DNA of 35,496 nucleotides, taken from contig NZ_JUPI01000123.1 in the NCBI RefSeq assembly GCF_001074805.1, forward strand, positions 1-35,496. Direction: 5' to 3'. The stretch's first letter is position 1. Every line of letters starts with the position of its first letter. Origin of the DNA: Streptococcus parasanguinis. Lineage in GTDB: Bacteria; Bacillota; Bacilli; Lactobacillales; Streptococcaceae. The notes beneath the pieces are model-generated. The model was given only the letters and a program-made list of their open reading frames with translations, was not told the DNA's origin and did no database searches. Of this stretch, positions 1 to 6,828 are shown piece after piece. Made by a program: the position numbers and the translations under genes.

Positions 1-46
1 GAGCCCACTCAACCACTGCGTCTTGCCCGACAATCCAAAGACAATT

Positions 47-78
47 GAGAGGCTAGGACTTTTGTCCCAGCCTCTTTA
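47..78 (+). terminator. Rho-independent terminator with GGACTTTTGTCC core
   Basis: Positions 49-59 pair with 64-74 (gaggct and ggac arms, one A/C mismatch, TTTT loop), followed by a short T run. It presumably ends a gene lying left of the window. The hairpin has the same GAC-TTTT-GTC tip as the terminator at 20061-20092, so it belongs to a repeated family of intergenic hairpins. Confidence 0.7.
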
Positions 79-131
79 CTTCTCAAAAACTACCTCTTGA
101 TGGGCAAAACGTGCCACTTACTGAAAAGCCC

Positions 132-159
132 TTGTTTTGTTTTCAACAGCTGTTATAAT
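132..159 (+). promoter_or_regulatory. Promoter of the LytTR regulator, with palindrome
   Basis: A perfect extended -10 (TGT then TATAAT, 154-159) lies 16 bases after a weak -35 (TTGTTT, 132-137). A perfect 10-base palindrome AACAGCTGTT (145-154) overlaps the start of the -10, and AACGTTGGG (171-179), just after the expected transcription start, fits the published LytTR half-site pattern. Autoregulation is therefore plausible but is an inference. Confidence 0.65.
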
Positions 160-190
160 GGTACTATCAAAACGTTGGGAAAGGAGTTTT

Positions 191-637
191 ATGAAAGTTA
201 GAATCGAATTGGATCCATCAATGGACGAGCCTGAGATCTTGATTCGAGCCCCGCGCTTGACCCCGGAGTTGACCCAGCTGCAAGAGAGAATCCTAGAACA
301 AAAAGTCGCTCCATTAGCCTTCTACAAGGATCGAAGTGAGTATTTTCTAGATGTAGCATCGATCCTCTTTTTTGAGACGGATGGGGAGAAGATTTTTGGA
401 CACACTAAGGATGAGGCCTATGAGGTCAAGCAGAAGCTCTATGAGTTGGAGGAGCTGCTTCCCATCGCCTTTTGTCGGATTTCCAAATCCACCATTGTCA
501 ACGCAAAGCAGATCTACTCTCTGGAAAAGTCTTTTTCAGGGACCAGCACGGTCAATTTCTACCAGACCCATAAGCAGGTCCACGTGTCTAGACGCTACTA
601 TCAACTCTTAAAAGAACGACTAAATGAAATGAGGTAA
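191..637 (+). CDS. LytTR-type DNA-binding transcriptional regulator
   Basis: This 148-residue protein has a LytTR DNA-binding domain over roughly residues 50-146 (segments such as ILFFETDGEKIF, FCRISKSTIVN and VHVSRRYYQLLKERL) and no receiver domain. It is therefore a stand-alone regulator rather than a response regulator. The frame opens upstream at 137, but the ATG at 191 is preferred because an AAGGAG ribosome site lies directly before it and the -10 at 154-159 lies inside the longer version. A membrane-protein gene follows after four bases, so the two are co-transcribed. In streptococci, stand-alone LytTR regulators are often paired with a membrane protein that inhibits them (HdrRM and BrsRM of S. 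mutans). A similar arrangement is inferred here; the target genes are unknown. Confidence 0.88.
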   Translation: MKVRIELDPSMDEPEILIRAPRLTPELTQLQERILEQKVAPLAFYKDRSEYFLDVASILFFETDGEKIFGHTKDEAYEVKQKLYELEELLPIAFCRISKSTIVNAKQIYSLEKSFSGTSTVNFYQTHKQVHVSRRYYQLLKERLNEMR

Positions 638-641
638 TATT

Positions 642-1337
642 ATGAGAAAAAAATTAATCGGAGTATTCTTAATCCTATTAGCAGCCTTACTCCTCTTACA
701 AGGCTATTTTGTAAAATGGGACATCAGCATCTGGACCTTAGCTTGGGTCACCTTGCTTGCAGTCCTGTCCCTCTCTAGTTTCTTGAAACGCCATTTTGGT
801 TGGGGCTTCATCTATGGACTTTTAGCTCTCTTTTGTCTCAATGGGCAATACCATTTCCTTCCGGTGTCCAATTCGGTTGTTATCCTTTCTTCAATTCTCG
901 CTGTGATTGGACTTAACATCTTGTTCAAACCCTCTAAGAAAACAAAAGCCCGCCTAGCTTCCTATTCTGCTGGGTCCATGAGTAAGTCTGATGGCAATGA
1001 CATCGATGTCACTTTTTCCACAGTGACAAAATATCTCAATGACCAACACTTTACCCACGGAAGTGCAGATGTGAGTATGGGAGAAGCATCGGTTTATTTT
1101 GACAATTGCCACATCGAAGGTCCTTCTGCTCAGTTTGTTGTCGATGTTTCCCTTGGAAGTTTGAGCCTCTATGTGCCAAGTGATTGGCGCGTCCATGTTA
1201 ATGTGGATAATTCCCTTTCAGCGATCCAGCATCAGGAAAATCCAAGTGCTCTCACTAGCAAGGATTTCTACATTACGGGCGATGTTTCCTTAGGAAATCT
1301 GGAAATTATCTATGTAGGTACGAATTCGTTTTCTTAA
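642..1337 (+). CDS. Membrane protein with LiaF-like C-terminal domain
   Basis: The 231-residue product has four hydrophobic segments in its first 95 residues (about 6-24, 30-48, 54-70 and 78-93). A soluble C-terminal half of repeating short beta strands follows (VSMGEASVYFDN, VSLGSLSLYVP, VSLGNLEIIYV), as in the C-terminal domain of LiaF/YvqF-type cell-envelope stress proteins. In Bacillus and streptococci LiaF restrains the LiaRS two-component system, but no LiaRS genes are here; the partner is the LytTR gene four bases upstream. The natural inference is a membrane sensor or inhibitor of that regulator. The family call rests on pattern recognition of the strand repeats, so the domain is fairly likely and the role uncertain. 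Confidence 0.75.
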   Translation: MRKKLIGVFLILLAALLLLQGYFVKWDISIWTLAWVTLLAVLSLSSFLKRHFGWGFIYGLLALFCLNGQYHFLPVSNSVVILSSILAVIGLNILFKPSKKTKARLASYSAGSMSKSDGNDIDVTFSTVTKYLNDQHFTHGSADVSMGEASVYFDNCHIEGPSAQFVVDVSLGSLSLYVPSDWRVHVNVDNSLSAIQHQENPSALTSKDFYITGDVSLGNLEIIYVGTNSFS

Positions 1338-1366
1338 GCCAGAAATGAAAAACTTTGTCCAAAAGC

Positions 1367-1395
1367 TTGCCAAGAGAGATTTTTTTTGGTAATAT
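1367..1395 (+). promoter_or_regulatory. Promoter of rpmB
   Basis: TTGCCA (1367-1372), a 17-base spacer and TAATAT (1390-1395). The resulting leader of about 50 bases carries two perfect palindromes described separately. Confidence 0.55.
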
Positions 1396-1408
1396 AGTAC
1401 GGTATGTG

Positions 1409-1445
1409 GTGCTAGCACATCCGTTATATTAGATCTAATAGGAGG
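1409..1445 (+). promoter_or_regulatory. rpmB leader with two perfect palindromes and a strong SD
   Basis: GTGCTAGCAC (1409-1418) and TATTAGATCTAATA (1427-1440) are both perfect palindromes. The second abuts the strong ribosome site AGGAGG (1440-1445). As RNA they could make short hairpins that affect translation; as DNA they could be protein sites. The sequence alone cannot separate these. Confidence 0.4.
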
Positions 1446-1455
1446 AAACACAGAA

Positions 1456-1644
1456 ATGGCTAAAGTATGTTATTTCACAGGTCGTAAGACTGTATCAGGT
1501 AACAACCGTTCACACGCTATGAACCAAACAAAACGTGCCGTAAAACCAAACCTTCAAAAAGTAACTGTCCTTATCGATGGTAAACCTAAAAAAGTTTGGG
1601 CTTCAGCTCGTGCATTGAAATCTGGTAAAGTAGAACGCGTTTAA
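1456..1644 (+). CDS. rpmB: 50S ribosomal protein L28
   Basis: The 62-residue basic protein has the hallmark L28 sequence [19 protein letters not shown] near the N-terminus and ends in [13 protein letters not shown], both characteristic of the family. Its length is normal for Gram-positive L28, and it has a single cysteine, so it is not a zinc-ribbon form. It is monocistronic: its own promoter and leader precede it and a strong terminator follows. In other streptococci, from memory, rpmB sits just before the Asp23-like and FakA-like genes, as here. Confidence 0.98.
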   Translation: MAKVCYFTGRKTVSGNNRSHAMNQTKRAVKPNLQKVTVLIDGKPKKVWASARALKSGKVERV

Positions 1645-1651
1645 TAAAGAA

Positions 1652-1688
1652 AGAAGGCTGGGCATAAAGTGTCCAGCCTTCGCTTTTG
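1652..1688 (+). terminator. rpmB terminator
   Basis: GAAGGCTGG (1653-1661) pairs perfectly with CCAGCCTTC (1673-1681). Three further inner pairs bring the stem to 12, and a T-rich stretch follows. Confidence 0.85.
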
Positions 1689-1713
1689 ATAGGAATAGTA
1701 GCATGACGCAGTG

Positions 1714-1829
1714 GTTGATTGGAACTACTCATGTTTGAAACATTCGTACTTCCTAATCAACTGTGCAGGGGTGAGGAAATGAACTCTTTTGAACGAATCG
1801 GAGTTCTTTCCCACTCCCTTTTCTTTTTC
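1714..1829 (+). other. Structured intergenic element, possible small RNA
   Basis: Two adjacent structures fill the gap between rpmB and the next gene. The first is a long near-symmetric inverted repeat centred at 1737 (arms 1714-1736 and 1738-1761: GTTGATT, GGAA, TAC and ATGTTT against their complements, with small mismatches). The second is a terminator-like hairpin (1768-1786 with 1801-1817) followed by a pyrimidine tail at 1818-1829. rpmB already has its own terminator, so this second one needs another explanation: a short non-coding transcript or a small inserted repeat. No convincing promoter was found just upstream. The segment at 1703-1719 is the reverse complement of bases near 9-24 of the window, which suggests a dispersed repeat. 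Confidence 0.4.
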
Positions 1830-1873
1830 TCCAGAGACAGCTGTCACAGCGGGAGAAGAATAGTCCCTACCCT

Positions 1874-1902
1874 TTTACAGTTGACCTCTTTTATGGTAAA
1901 AT
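1874..1902 (+). promoter_or_regulatory. Promoter of the Asp23-like/fakA operon
   Basis: TTTACA (1874-1879), a 17-base spacer and TAAAAT (1897-1902), preceded by TGG as an extended -10. Confidence 0.65.
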
Positions 1903-1932
1903 AGAATATAAAATACTTTTGAGGTAGAAATT

Positions 1933-2298
1933 ATGACAGTAAAAATCAATACAAAGGACGGTCAAATTGAATTGACTGATGAGGTTATCGCAACTGTTGT
2001 AGGCGGTGCTGCTACTGAGATCTTCGGTGTGGTTGGAATGGCCAGCAAAAATGCGATCAAAGATAATTTCCAAGCCCTCCTAGGGAAAGAAAACTTCTCT
2101 AAAGGTGTTGTTGTCAAAACAACGGAAGCAGGAACTATCGCAGTTGATGTTTACACTGTTTTGAGCTATGGAACAAAAATTAGCGAAGTCTCAAAAAATA
2201 TTCAAGAACGTGTGAAATTTAGTTTGGAAAATCAACTTGGAATCACTACGGATACTGTGAATGTCTATATTCAAAATATCAAGATTGTGGGAGAATAA
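1933..2298 (+). CDS. Asp23/Gls24-family envelope stress protein (YloU-like)
   Basis: A 121-residue soluble protein with the Asp23 fold signature: an N-terminal strand pair around IELTDEVIATVV, the conserved segment GVVGMASK, then VDVYTVLSYG and a C-terminal VNVYIQNI strand. The family has alkaline-shock and envelope-associated members. The one-domain YloU type is almost always encoded directly before the fatty-acid kinase-like gene yloV, as seen here with a two-base gap, so the two are one operon. A GAGGT ribosome site precedes the ATG. Its biochemical function is not established. Confidence 0.92.
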   Translation: MTVKINTKDGQIELTDEVIATVVGGAATEIFGVVGMASKNAIKDNFQALLGKENFSKGVVVKTTEAGTIAVDVYTVLSYGTKISEVSKNIQERVKFSLENQLGITTDTVNVYIQNIKIVGE

Positions 2299-2300
2299 TC

Positions 2301-3965
2301 GTGGCTAATATTACTACAAGTTTATTTCAAGAAATGGTTCAAGCGGGGGCTACGCGCTTAAATAAACAAGCGGAATATGTAAACTCTTTGAACGTCTTTC
2401 CTGTACCAGATGGAGATACAGGGACTAATATGGGAATGACCATCGAAAATGGGGCCAAAGAAGTATCGGACCGTTCTGCTTCAACTGTTGGAGAAGCAGC
2501 AGGGATCTTCGCTAAAGGTCTCTTGATGGGTGCGCGTGGGAACTCAGGAGTTATCACTTCTCAATTGTTCCGCGGATTTTCTCAAAGTGTCAAAGACAAA
2601 GAAGAATTGGATGGAGCAGCACTTGCAGCAGCCTTTCAGTCTGGTGTAGAAGTCGCTTATAAAGCCGTTATGAAGCCGGTTGAAGGTACCATTTTGACTG
2701 TTTCTCGTGGGGCAGCCATCGGTGCCAAGAAAAAAGCAGAATCTACCAATGATGCAGTAGAAGTCATGCGTGCAGCTCTTGAAGGTGCTAAAACAGCTCT
2801 TGCCAAGACTCCAGATATGTTGCCGGTCTTGAAAGAAGTTGGTGTGGTAGACTCTGGTGGTCAAGGTTTGGTATTCATCTATGAAGGATTCTTGTCAGCC
2901 TTGACAGGAGAATTCATCGCTTCTGAAGAGTTCCAAGCAACACCTGCAACCATGTCAGAAATGATCAATGCAGAACACCACAAGTCAGTCGCTGGCCATG
3001 TCGCAACTGAAGACATCAAGTTTGGTTACTGTACAGAAATCATGGTCGCTTTGAAACAAGGTCCAACTTATGTCAAAGACTTCGATTACGATGAATTCCG
3101 TAACTATTTGAACAACCTTGGGGATTCCCTATTGGTGGTGAATGACGATGAGATTGTTAAAGTTCACGTCCATACAGAAGATCCAGGTCTTGTCATGCAA
3201 GAAGGTCTTAAATACGGAAGCTTGGTGAAAGTGAAAGTTGACAACATGCGTAACCAACACGAAGCGCAAGTTGAAAAAGAAGAGCGTCAAGCGAAACCAG
3301 TTGAAGAAAAAGAATATGCCATTATCGCAGTCGTTGCGGGTGATGGATTGGCTGATATCTTTAAAGCGCAAGGGGTGGATTACATCATCTCTGGCGGTCA
3401 AACCATGAACCCATCAACAGAAGACTTTGTCAAAGCTGTTGAAGAGTTGAATGCGCGCAACATCATTATCTTGCCAAACAACAAAAATATCTTGATGGCC
3501 GCTCAATCTGCAGCAGAAGTGATTGATCAACCAGCAGCAGTTGTAGAGACCAAGACCATCCCTCAAGGATTGACCAGTCTTCTTGCCTTTGATGAAAGCA
3601 AATCGATCGAAGAAAACTACGAACGAATGAGCGCTTCATTGGGTGATGTTGTGTCTGGTAGTGTGACGACAGCGGTTCGCGATACCACTATCGACGGCCT
3701 TGAAATCCATGAAAATGACAATCTTGGAATGGTCGATGGTAAGATCGTCGTTTCAAACCCAGATATGATGGCAACCTTGGAAGAAACATTCGCTCATATG
3801 TTGGACGAAGATAGTGAAATTGTGACCATCTATGTCGGTGAAGACGGCAGTGAGGAGTTGGCAAACGAATTAGCTCAAGCCCTTGCTGAGAAGTATGAGG
3901 ATGTAGAAGTGGAAATCCACCAAGGTGGCCAACCAGTCTACCCATACTTGTTTAGTGTAGAATAA
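2301..3965 (+). CDS. fakA: DAK2-domain fatty acid kinase FakA-like protein (YloV)
   Basis: The 554-residue protein begins with a DhaL/DAK2 nucleotide-binding domain (about residues 1-200) carrying the metal-binding motif NVFPVPDGDTGTNM (Asp37, Asp39, Asn43). Middle and C-terminal domains typical of YloV/FakA follow, ending VYPYLFSVE. In Staphylococcus and streptococci FakA phosphorylates fatty acids presented by a FakB (DegV) carrier so that exogenous fatty acids enter phospholipid synthesis; no fakB is in this window. The start is GTG, chosen because it lies two bases after the preceding stop, has a GGGAG ribosome site, and yields the usual family N-terminus. A strong terminator follows. Confidence 0.93.
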   Translation: MANITTSLFQEMVQAGATRLNKQAEYVNSLNVFPVPDGDTGTNMGMTIENGAKEVSDRSASTVGEAAGIFAKGLLMGARGNSGVITSQLFRGFSQSVKDKEELDGAALAAAFQSGVEVAYKAVMKPVEGTILTVSRGAAIGAKKKAESTNDAVEVMRAALEGAKTALAKTPDMLPVLKEVGVVDSGGQGLVFIYEGFLSALTGEFIASEEFQATPATMSEMINAEHHKSVAGHVATEDIKFGYCTEIMVALKQGPTYVKDFDYDEFRNYLNNLGDSLLVVNDDEIVKVHVHTEDPGLVMQEGLKYGSLVKVKVDNMRNQHEAQVEKEERQAKPVEEKEYAIIAVVAGDGLADIFKAQGVDYIISGGQTMNPSTEDFVKAVEELNARNIIILPNNKNILMAAQSAAEVIDQPAAVVETKTIPQGLTSLLAFDESKSIEENYERMSASLGDVVSGSVTTAVRDTTIDGLEIHENDNLGMVDGKIVVSNPDMMATLEETFAHMLDEDSEIVTIYVGEDGSEELANELAQALAEKYEDVEVEIHQGGQPVYPYLFSVE

Positions 3966-3973
3966 TTGAACAG

Positions 3974-3999
3974 AAGGTTCCTTTCGGAACCTTTTTTTG
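3974..3999 (+). terminator. fakA terminator
   Basis: AAGGTTCC (3974-3981), a TTTC loop and GGAACCTT (3986-3993), running into a T7 tract. The rest of 4000-4189 holds no credible gene: an ATG at 4026 reads only four codons. Confidence 0.92.
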
Positions 4000-4189
4000 T
4001 AGATAGAAAAAGGAGGAGATTCCCTATGAAATCGGAGTGATTTGGAGAATTTGAGACGGAAGTGAATCCTCCATTGAGGCTTTATTAGTGGAGAAAAGGG
4101 GACTTTGCAAAAAGTATCAAATTCATCAGTTTTTTATTCAAAATGAAGGGCTTGAAATGAGGGGGAAATGGTTTGAAAAGTGGAGTTTT

Positions 4190-4218
4190 TAGACAAGAAA
4201 GACGCGATATGTTATACT
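4190..4218 (+). promoter_or_regulatory. Promoter of the lipoprotein gene
   Basis: TAGACA (4190-4195), exactly 17 bases, then TATACT (4213-4218): five of six consensus bases in each box. Confidence 0.8.
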
Positions 4219-4249
4219 GATAACAGTATGTGAAAGGAGAGTTATAAAA

Positions 4250-4804
4250 ATGAAGAAATTTTTTGTAACCCTTGGGCTAGCCATTTTGGTATTGACTGGT
4301 TGTTCGCAATCCCAAACAAAGAAAACAACACCCGCTAGCTCTTCTAGCAGTTCCTCTGTTAAAAAAGAAGTAAAAAATGAAGAAAAAACCACAACCTTAG
4401 TTGGAGATATCAAGGGAACAAAACACCGGGATATCATCAAATCAAAGGGAGATAAGGTTGAAAACCTTCGTATCGAAGTGACAGCTGATCTACCCCAACA
4501 ACTTGGGACTATCGCAGCAGAGAAGTCACCTGAAGAACTCACAGCAGCCATTCAAGCTTTGTTGGAACAAAATGAAGACTACAAGAAGTTAAAAAACGTT
4601 CCTGGTTTTAGCTTGGAATATAGTGTTACACCAGAGAAGAAATTGCTCTCAACCAGTGTGATTGACCTCAACCAAATTGATACCAAGTCTCTAGAAGAAA
4701 TTTCTTACTTCAAAGATGCTGGTCTCAATGACTTGAAGAATATGAAGGCGGATGCCTTGATCAAGGCCTTGAAATTGCATGGCATGAAAGAAGAAGGCCA
4801 GTAA
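4250..4804 (+). CDS. Putative lipoprotein of unknown function
   Basis: The 184-residue product has a typical lipoprotein signal: KK, a hydrophobic stretch and lipobox LTGC, with Cys18 as the expected lipidation site. A serine-rich linker follows (about residues 27-38), then a mostly charged, probably alpha/beta domain with no motif I recognise. It would be anchored on the outer face of the membrane. It is transcribed alone, from its own strong promoter to its own terminator, with a GAAAGGAG ribosome site. No enzymatic or binding function can be assigned from sequence. Confidence 0.82.
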   Translation: MKKFFVTLGLAILVLTGCSQSQTKKTTPASSSSSSSVKKEVKNEEKTTTLVGDIKGTKHRDIIKSKGDKVENLRIEVTADLPQQLGTIAAEKSPEELTAAIQALLEQNEDYKKLKNVPGFSLEYSVTPEKKLLSTSVIDLNQIDTKSLEEISYFKDAGLNDLKNMKADALIKALKLHGMKEEGQ

Positions 4805-4825
4805 GAAGAATAGAAAAGTCGAGTG

Positions 4826-4844
4826 AAGCCACTTGGCTTTTTTT
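4826..4844 (+). terminator. Lipoprotein gene terminator
   Basis: AAGCC (4826-4830), an ACTT loop and GGCTT (4835-4839) running into a T tract. The stem is short but the tail is good. Confidence 0.65.
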
Positions 4845-4880
4845 AGTGACTTTTGTCATGTGAGCGAGTGACAAAATCAT
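4845..4880 (+). promoter_or_regulatory. Tandem TGAC sites, candidate response-regulator operator
   Basis: TGAC-TTTT-GTCA (4847-4858) is a perfect inverted repeat. A second copy of AGTGAC starts exactly 22 bases later (4867-4872) and continues AAAATCAT, giving an imperfect second dyad. ttttgtca (4851-4858) and tgacaaaa (4869-4876) also form an 8-base inverted repeat. The pair is centred about 42 and 64 bases before the predicted start, normal positions for activator binding. Binding by the NarL-type regulator encoded at 7924 is an inference. Confidence 0.5.
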
Positions 4881-4881
4881 C

Positions 4882-4910
4882 TAGTGGCCGTTATTTTCTT
4901 TTCATATAAT
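4882..4910 (+). promoter_or_regulatory. Promoter of the ABC/two-component operon
   Basis: The -10 is a perfect TATAAT (4905-4910), while the base-matched -35 position (4882-4887, TAGTGG) is poor. A good -10 with a poor -35 is typical of a promoter that needs an activator, in line with the TGAC repeats just upstream. Confidence 0.6.
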
Positions 4911-4937
4911 AAAGTCAGAAAGTAAGAGGAAAGAAAA

Positions 4938-5129
4938 ATGAAACAATGGTTATTTAAGGTGTTTACGTTAACAGTGGTTGGAATGGTCGTCTATTTGATC
5001 TTTTCAAAGAATGATAGCCTCTATTACCATTTTCCTTGGGAATTATTTGCTGGGCTTGGCATCATGAGCTGGGCGGTTCAAGAGGGATTGAAAATGCTCA
5101 AGGCTGTTAAAAAGGAAATGGAGCAATGA
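4938..5129 (+). CDS. Small two-helix membrane protein, unknown function
   Basis: This 63-residue protein has two hydrophobic segments (about residues 5-23 and 33-50) separated by a short polar loop, and a positively charged tail (KMLKAVKKEMEQ). It is the first gene of an operon with an ABC exporter and a two-component system, behind an AAGAGGAAAG ribosome site. Small membrane proteins in such cassettes can be sensor accessories, transporter subunits or immunity proteins; nothing in the sequence chooses among these. I do not recognise the family. Confidence 0.75.
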   Translation: MKQWLFKVFTLTVVGMVVYLIFSKNDSLYYHFPWELFAGLGIMSWAVQEGLKMLKAVKKEMEQ

Positions 5130-5215
5130 AAAAAACGGGAGTGACCGTGGTTGTTTTTGTCATCATTCCAGCTGGTCAAGCCTGGTTGAAAGGAGAGTAT
5201 CATGAGTGTCATTAG
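5126..5215 (+). CDS. Possible 29-residue peptide, translationally coupled
   Basis: An ATG overlaps the preceding stop (ATGA) and opens a 29-codon frame that ends 14 bases inside the ABC ATPase gene. The peptide starts MKKTGVTVVVFVIIPAGQ, so it has a basic N-terminus and a hydrophobic core like a tiny membrane peptide. A purine-rich AAGGAAATGGAG precedes the start. It may be a true small membrane peptide, a coupling device that delivers ribosomes to the ATPase start, or chance. Confidence 0.3.
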   Translation: MKKTGVTVVVFVIIPAGQAWLKGEYHECH

Positions 5216-6119
5216 AGTAGAAAACTTGAAAAAAAGGATCAAAGGAAAAGTGATTCTAGAAGATCTTTCTTTTGCGGTTGAACGGGGGGATTGTCTGGCC
5301 TTAATCGGGCCTAACGGAGCAGGGAAGACGACCTTGATGAATTGCCTCCTAGGGGATAGGAAGGTGACTTCTGGAATCATTGAAGTAGAAGGGAAGGCTC
5401 CTGGTCATCCTCGATTAAAGGCTAGTGTCTCTTATCTCCCTCAAGAGAATGCCGTCGTTCAAAAGTTAACTGTTCAGGAACTGATCAACTTCTTTCGCTC
5501 CATTTATCCCAATCCCTTAACGGTCAATGAAATCGATGAGCTATTGCGTTTTAGTCTAGAACAAAAGAAACAATTGGCCAGTAAGCTGTCTGGTGGGCAA
5601 AAACGTCTCCTATCCTTTGTTCTAACCTTGATTGGTCGTCCGAGTCTTTTGTTTTTGGATGAGCCAACGGCTGGAATGGATACGTCTACTCGCCAACGCT
5701 TTTGGGAGATTGTCGGGGATTTAAAGGAACAAGGCGTCACTATTGTCTATTCTTCCCATTACATTGAGGAAGTAGAGCATACAGCTGACCGGATCCTGGT
5801 CTTGCACCAGGGACGTTTGCTTCGAGATACGACTCCTCTCGCTATGAGAAGTGAAGAGGTAGAAAAACATTTTACCCTGCCTTTGCGATACCAAGCTCTA
5901 GTGGTAGGGATGGACGGAATTGGTCAAGTGACGGTCAAACCTGATGCCCTTCAAGTTGTGACAGGCGATGCCAATCGCTTGTGGAGGCAATTGCAAGAAG
6001 AAGGCTGTTCGATCCAAGAGATCGAAGTGACCAATCGAAGTTTATTGGATTCTATTTTTGAAAATACAAAGGAAGTAGGTAGAGAAGATGAAACGCATGA
6101 AAGCTCTTGGCGTGGTTGA
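5202..6119 (+). CDS. ABC exporter ATP-binding protein (YvfR-like)
   Basis: The 305-residue protein has a full ABC ATPase domain in its first 210 residues: Walker A GPNGAGKTT, signature LSGGQKR, Walker B LLFLDEPTAGMD and the H-loop in YSSHYIEE. A roughly 90-residue C-terminal extension follows, as in DrrA/CcmA-type ABC-2 exporters. It energises the permease encoded immediately downstream, with which it overlaps by 32 bases. A strong AAAGGAG site sets the ATG. The order ATPase, permease, kinase, regulator matches the Bacillus yvfRSTU arrangement. Such cassettes often handle antimicrobial peptides or lipids, but the substrate here is unknown. Confidence 0.93.
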   Translation: MSVIRVENLKKRIKGKVILEDLSFAVERGDCLALIGPNGAGKTTLMNCLLGDRKVTSGIIEVEGKAPGHPRLKASVSYLPQENAVVQKLTVQELINFFRSIYPNPLTVNEIDELLRFSLEQKKQLASKLSGGQKRLLSFVLTLIGRPSLLFLDEPTAGMDTSTRQRFWEIVGDLKEQGVTIVYSSHYIEEVEHTADRILVLHQGRLLRDTTPLAMRSEEVEKHFTLPLRYQALVVGMDGIGQVTVKPDALQVVTGDANRLWRQLQEEGCSIQEIEVTNRSLLDSIFENTKEVGREDETHESSWRG

Positions 6120-6828
6120 GTGGCATTTGACCAGACGTCAAGCCATTTATTACTTGTTATCAATTGGGATGCCCACGGCTTTTTATCTCTTCTTTTCAGG
6201 GATGTACCAGGACACACCAGGGGCACCTGCTCACTTTATGAGGGATTATCTCCTCTCCATGACGGCTTTTTCCATGATGTCTACGGCTATCTTTTCTTTT
6301 CCAACCGTTCTTGAAACCGATCGACTCAACAATTGGCAAAAAGTCTTGCGTCATACTCCCGTATCTATGGTAGAATATTATCTAATAAAGGTTGTCGGTC
6401 TCTTTGTCGACTTTCTCCTATCCATTGTAGTGGTCTTTACCGTGGGTCATGTAGTGCGTCATGTGAACATGTCTATACAGGATTGGGTCTTAGCGGCCTT
6501 CCTTCTCATCCTAGGAAGCCTGGCTTTTGTAGCTATCGGTCTGGTCTTGACCCTGCTTCCTTCTAGTCAATTGATGTCGGTTGCGGGCAATCTCCTCTAT
6601 ATGGGACTGGCTGTTATGGGTGGCCTATGGATGCCTATTAGCCTCTTTCCAGAATGGATGCAAGCCATTGGCAAGTGCCTGCCAACCTATCAATTGATGG
6701 AACTGATCAAGACCTTTTTAAACAAGGGACAGGTCAATGTCTTTGCTAGTCTTTATTTAACTTTGTTTACCCTGGTCTTGTTTACCCTTGTCATCGTCTA
6801 TCGTCGTCATTCTGAGGTTCGTGCATGA
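6088..6828 (+). CDS. ABC-2 type permease (YvfS-like)
   Basis: The 246-residue protein is strongly hydrophobic with about six membrane spans (near residues 20-38, 55-75, 100-122, 132-158, 165-185 and 220-240), fitting a half-size ABC-2 permease. It would pair with the ATPase encoded upstream, most likely as a dimer, to export an unknown substrate. The start at 6088 lies inside the ATPase gene; a second ATG at 6097 gives a protein three residues shorter and cannot be excluded. The stop overlaps the start of the kinase gene by four bases (ATGA), so expression is coupled. Confidence 0.9.
   Translation: MKRMKALGVVEWHLTRRQAIYYLLSIGMPTAFYLFFSGMYQDTPGAPAHFMRDYLLSMTAFSMMSTAIFSFPTVLETDRLNNWQKVLRHTPVSMVEYYLIKVVGLFVDFLLSIVVVFTVGHVVRHVNMSIQDWVLAAFLLILGSLAFVAIGLVLTLLPSSQLMSVAGNLLYMGLAVMGGLWMPISLFPEWMQAIGKCLPTYQLMELIKTFLNKGQVNVFASLYLTLFTLVLFTLVIVYRRHSEVRA

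Noticed and set aside
1319..1326. TACGAATT as a competence (ComX) box
   Set aside because: It matches seven of eight bases but lies inside the end of a coding region, far from rpmB, with no downstream gene suited to competence control.
1719..1904. Open frame of 61 codons between rpmB and the Asp23-like gene
   Set aside because: It begins with TTG, has no ribosome site, covers the inverted repeat and hairpin, and the product has no recognisable character.
4011..4076. GGAGGAGATT and AATCCTCC as a regulatory hairpin before the lipoprotein gene
   Set aside because: The arms are imperfect and about 50 bases apart, and they lie upstream of the clear promoter at 4190, so no role is supported.
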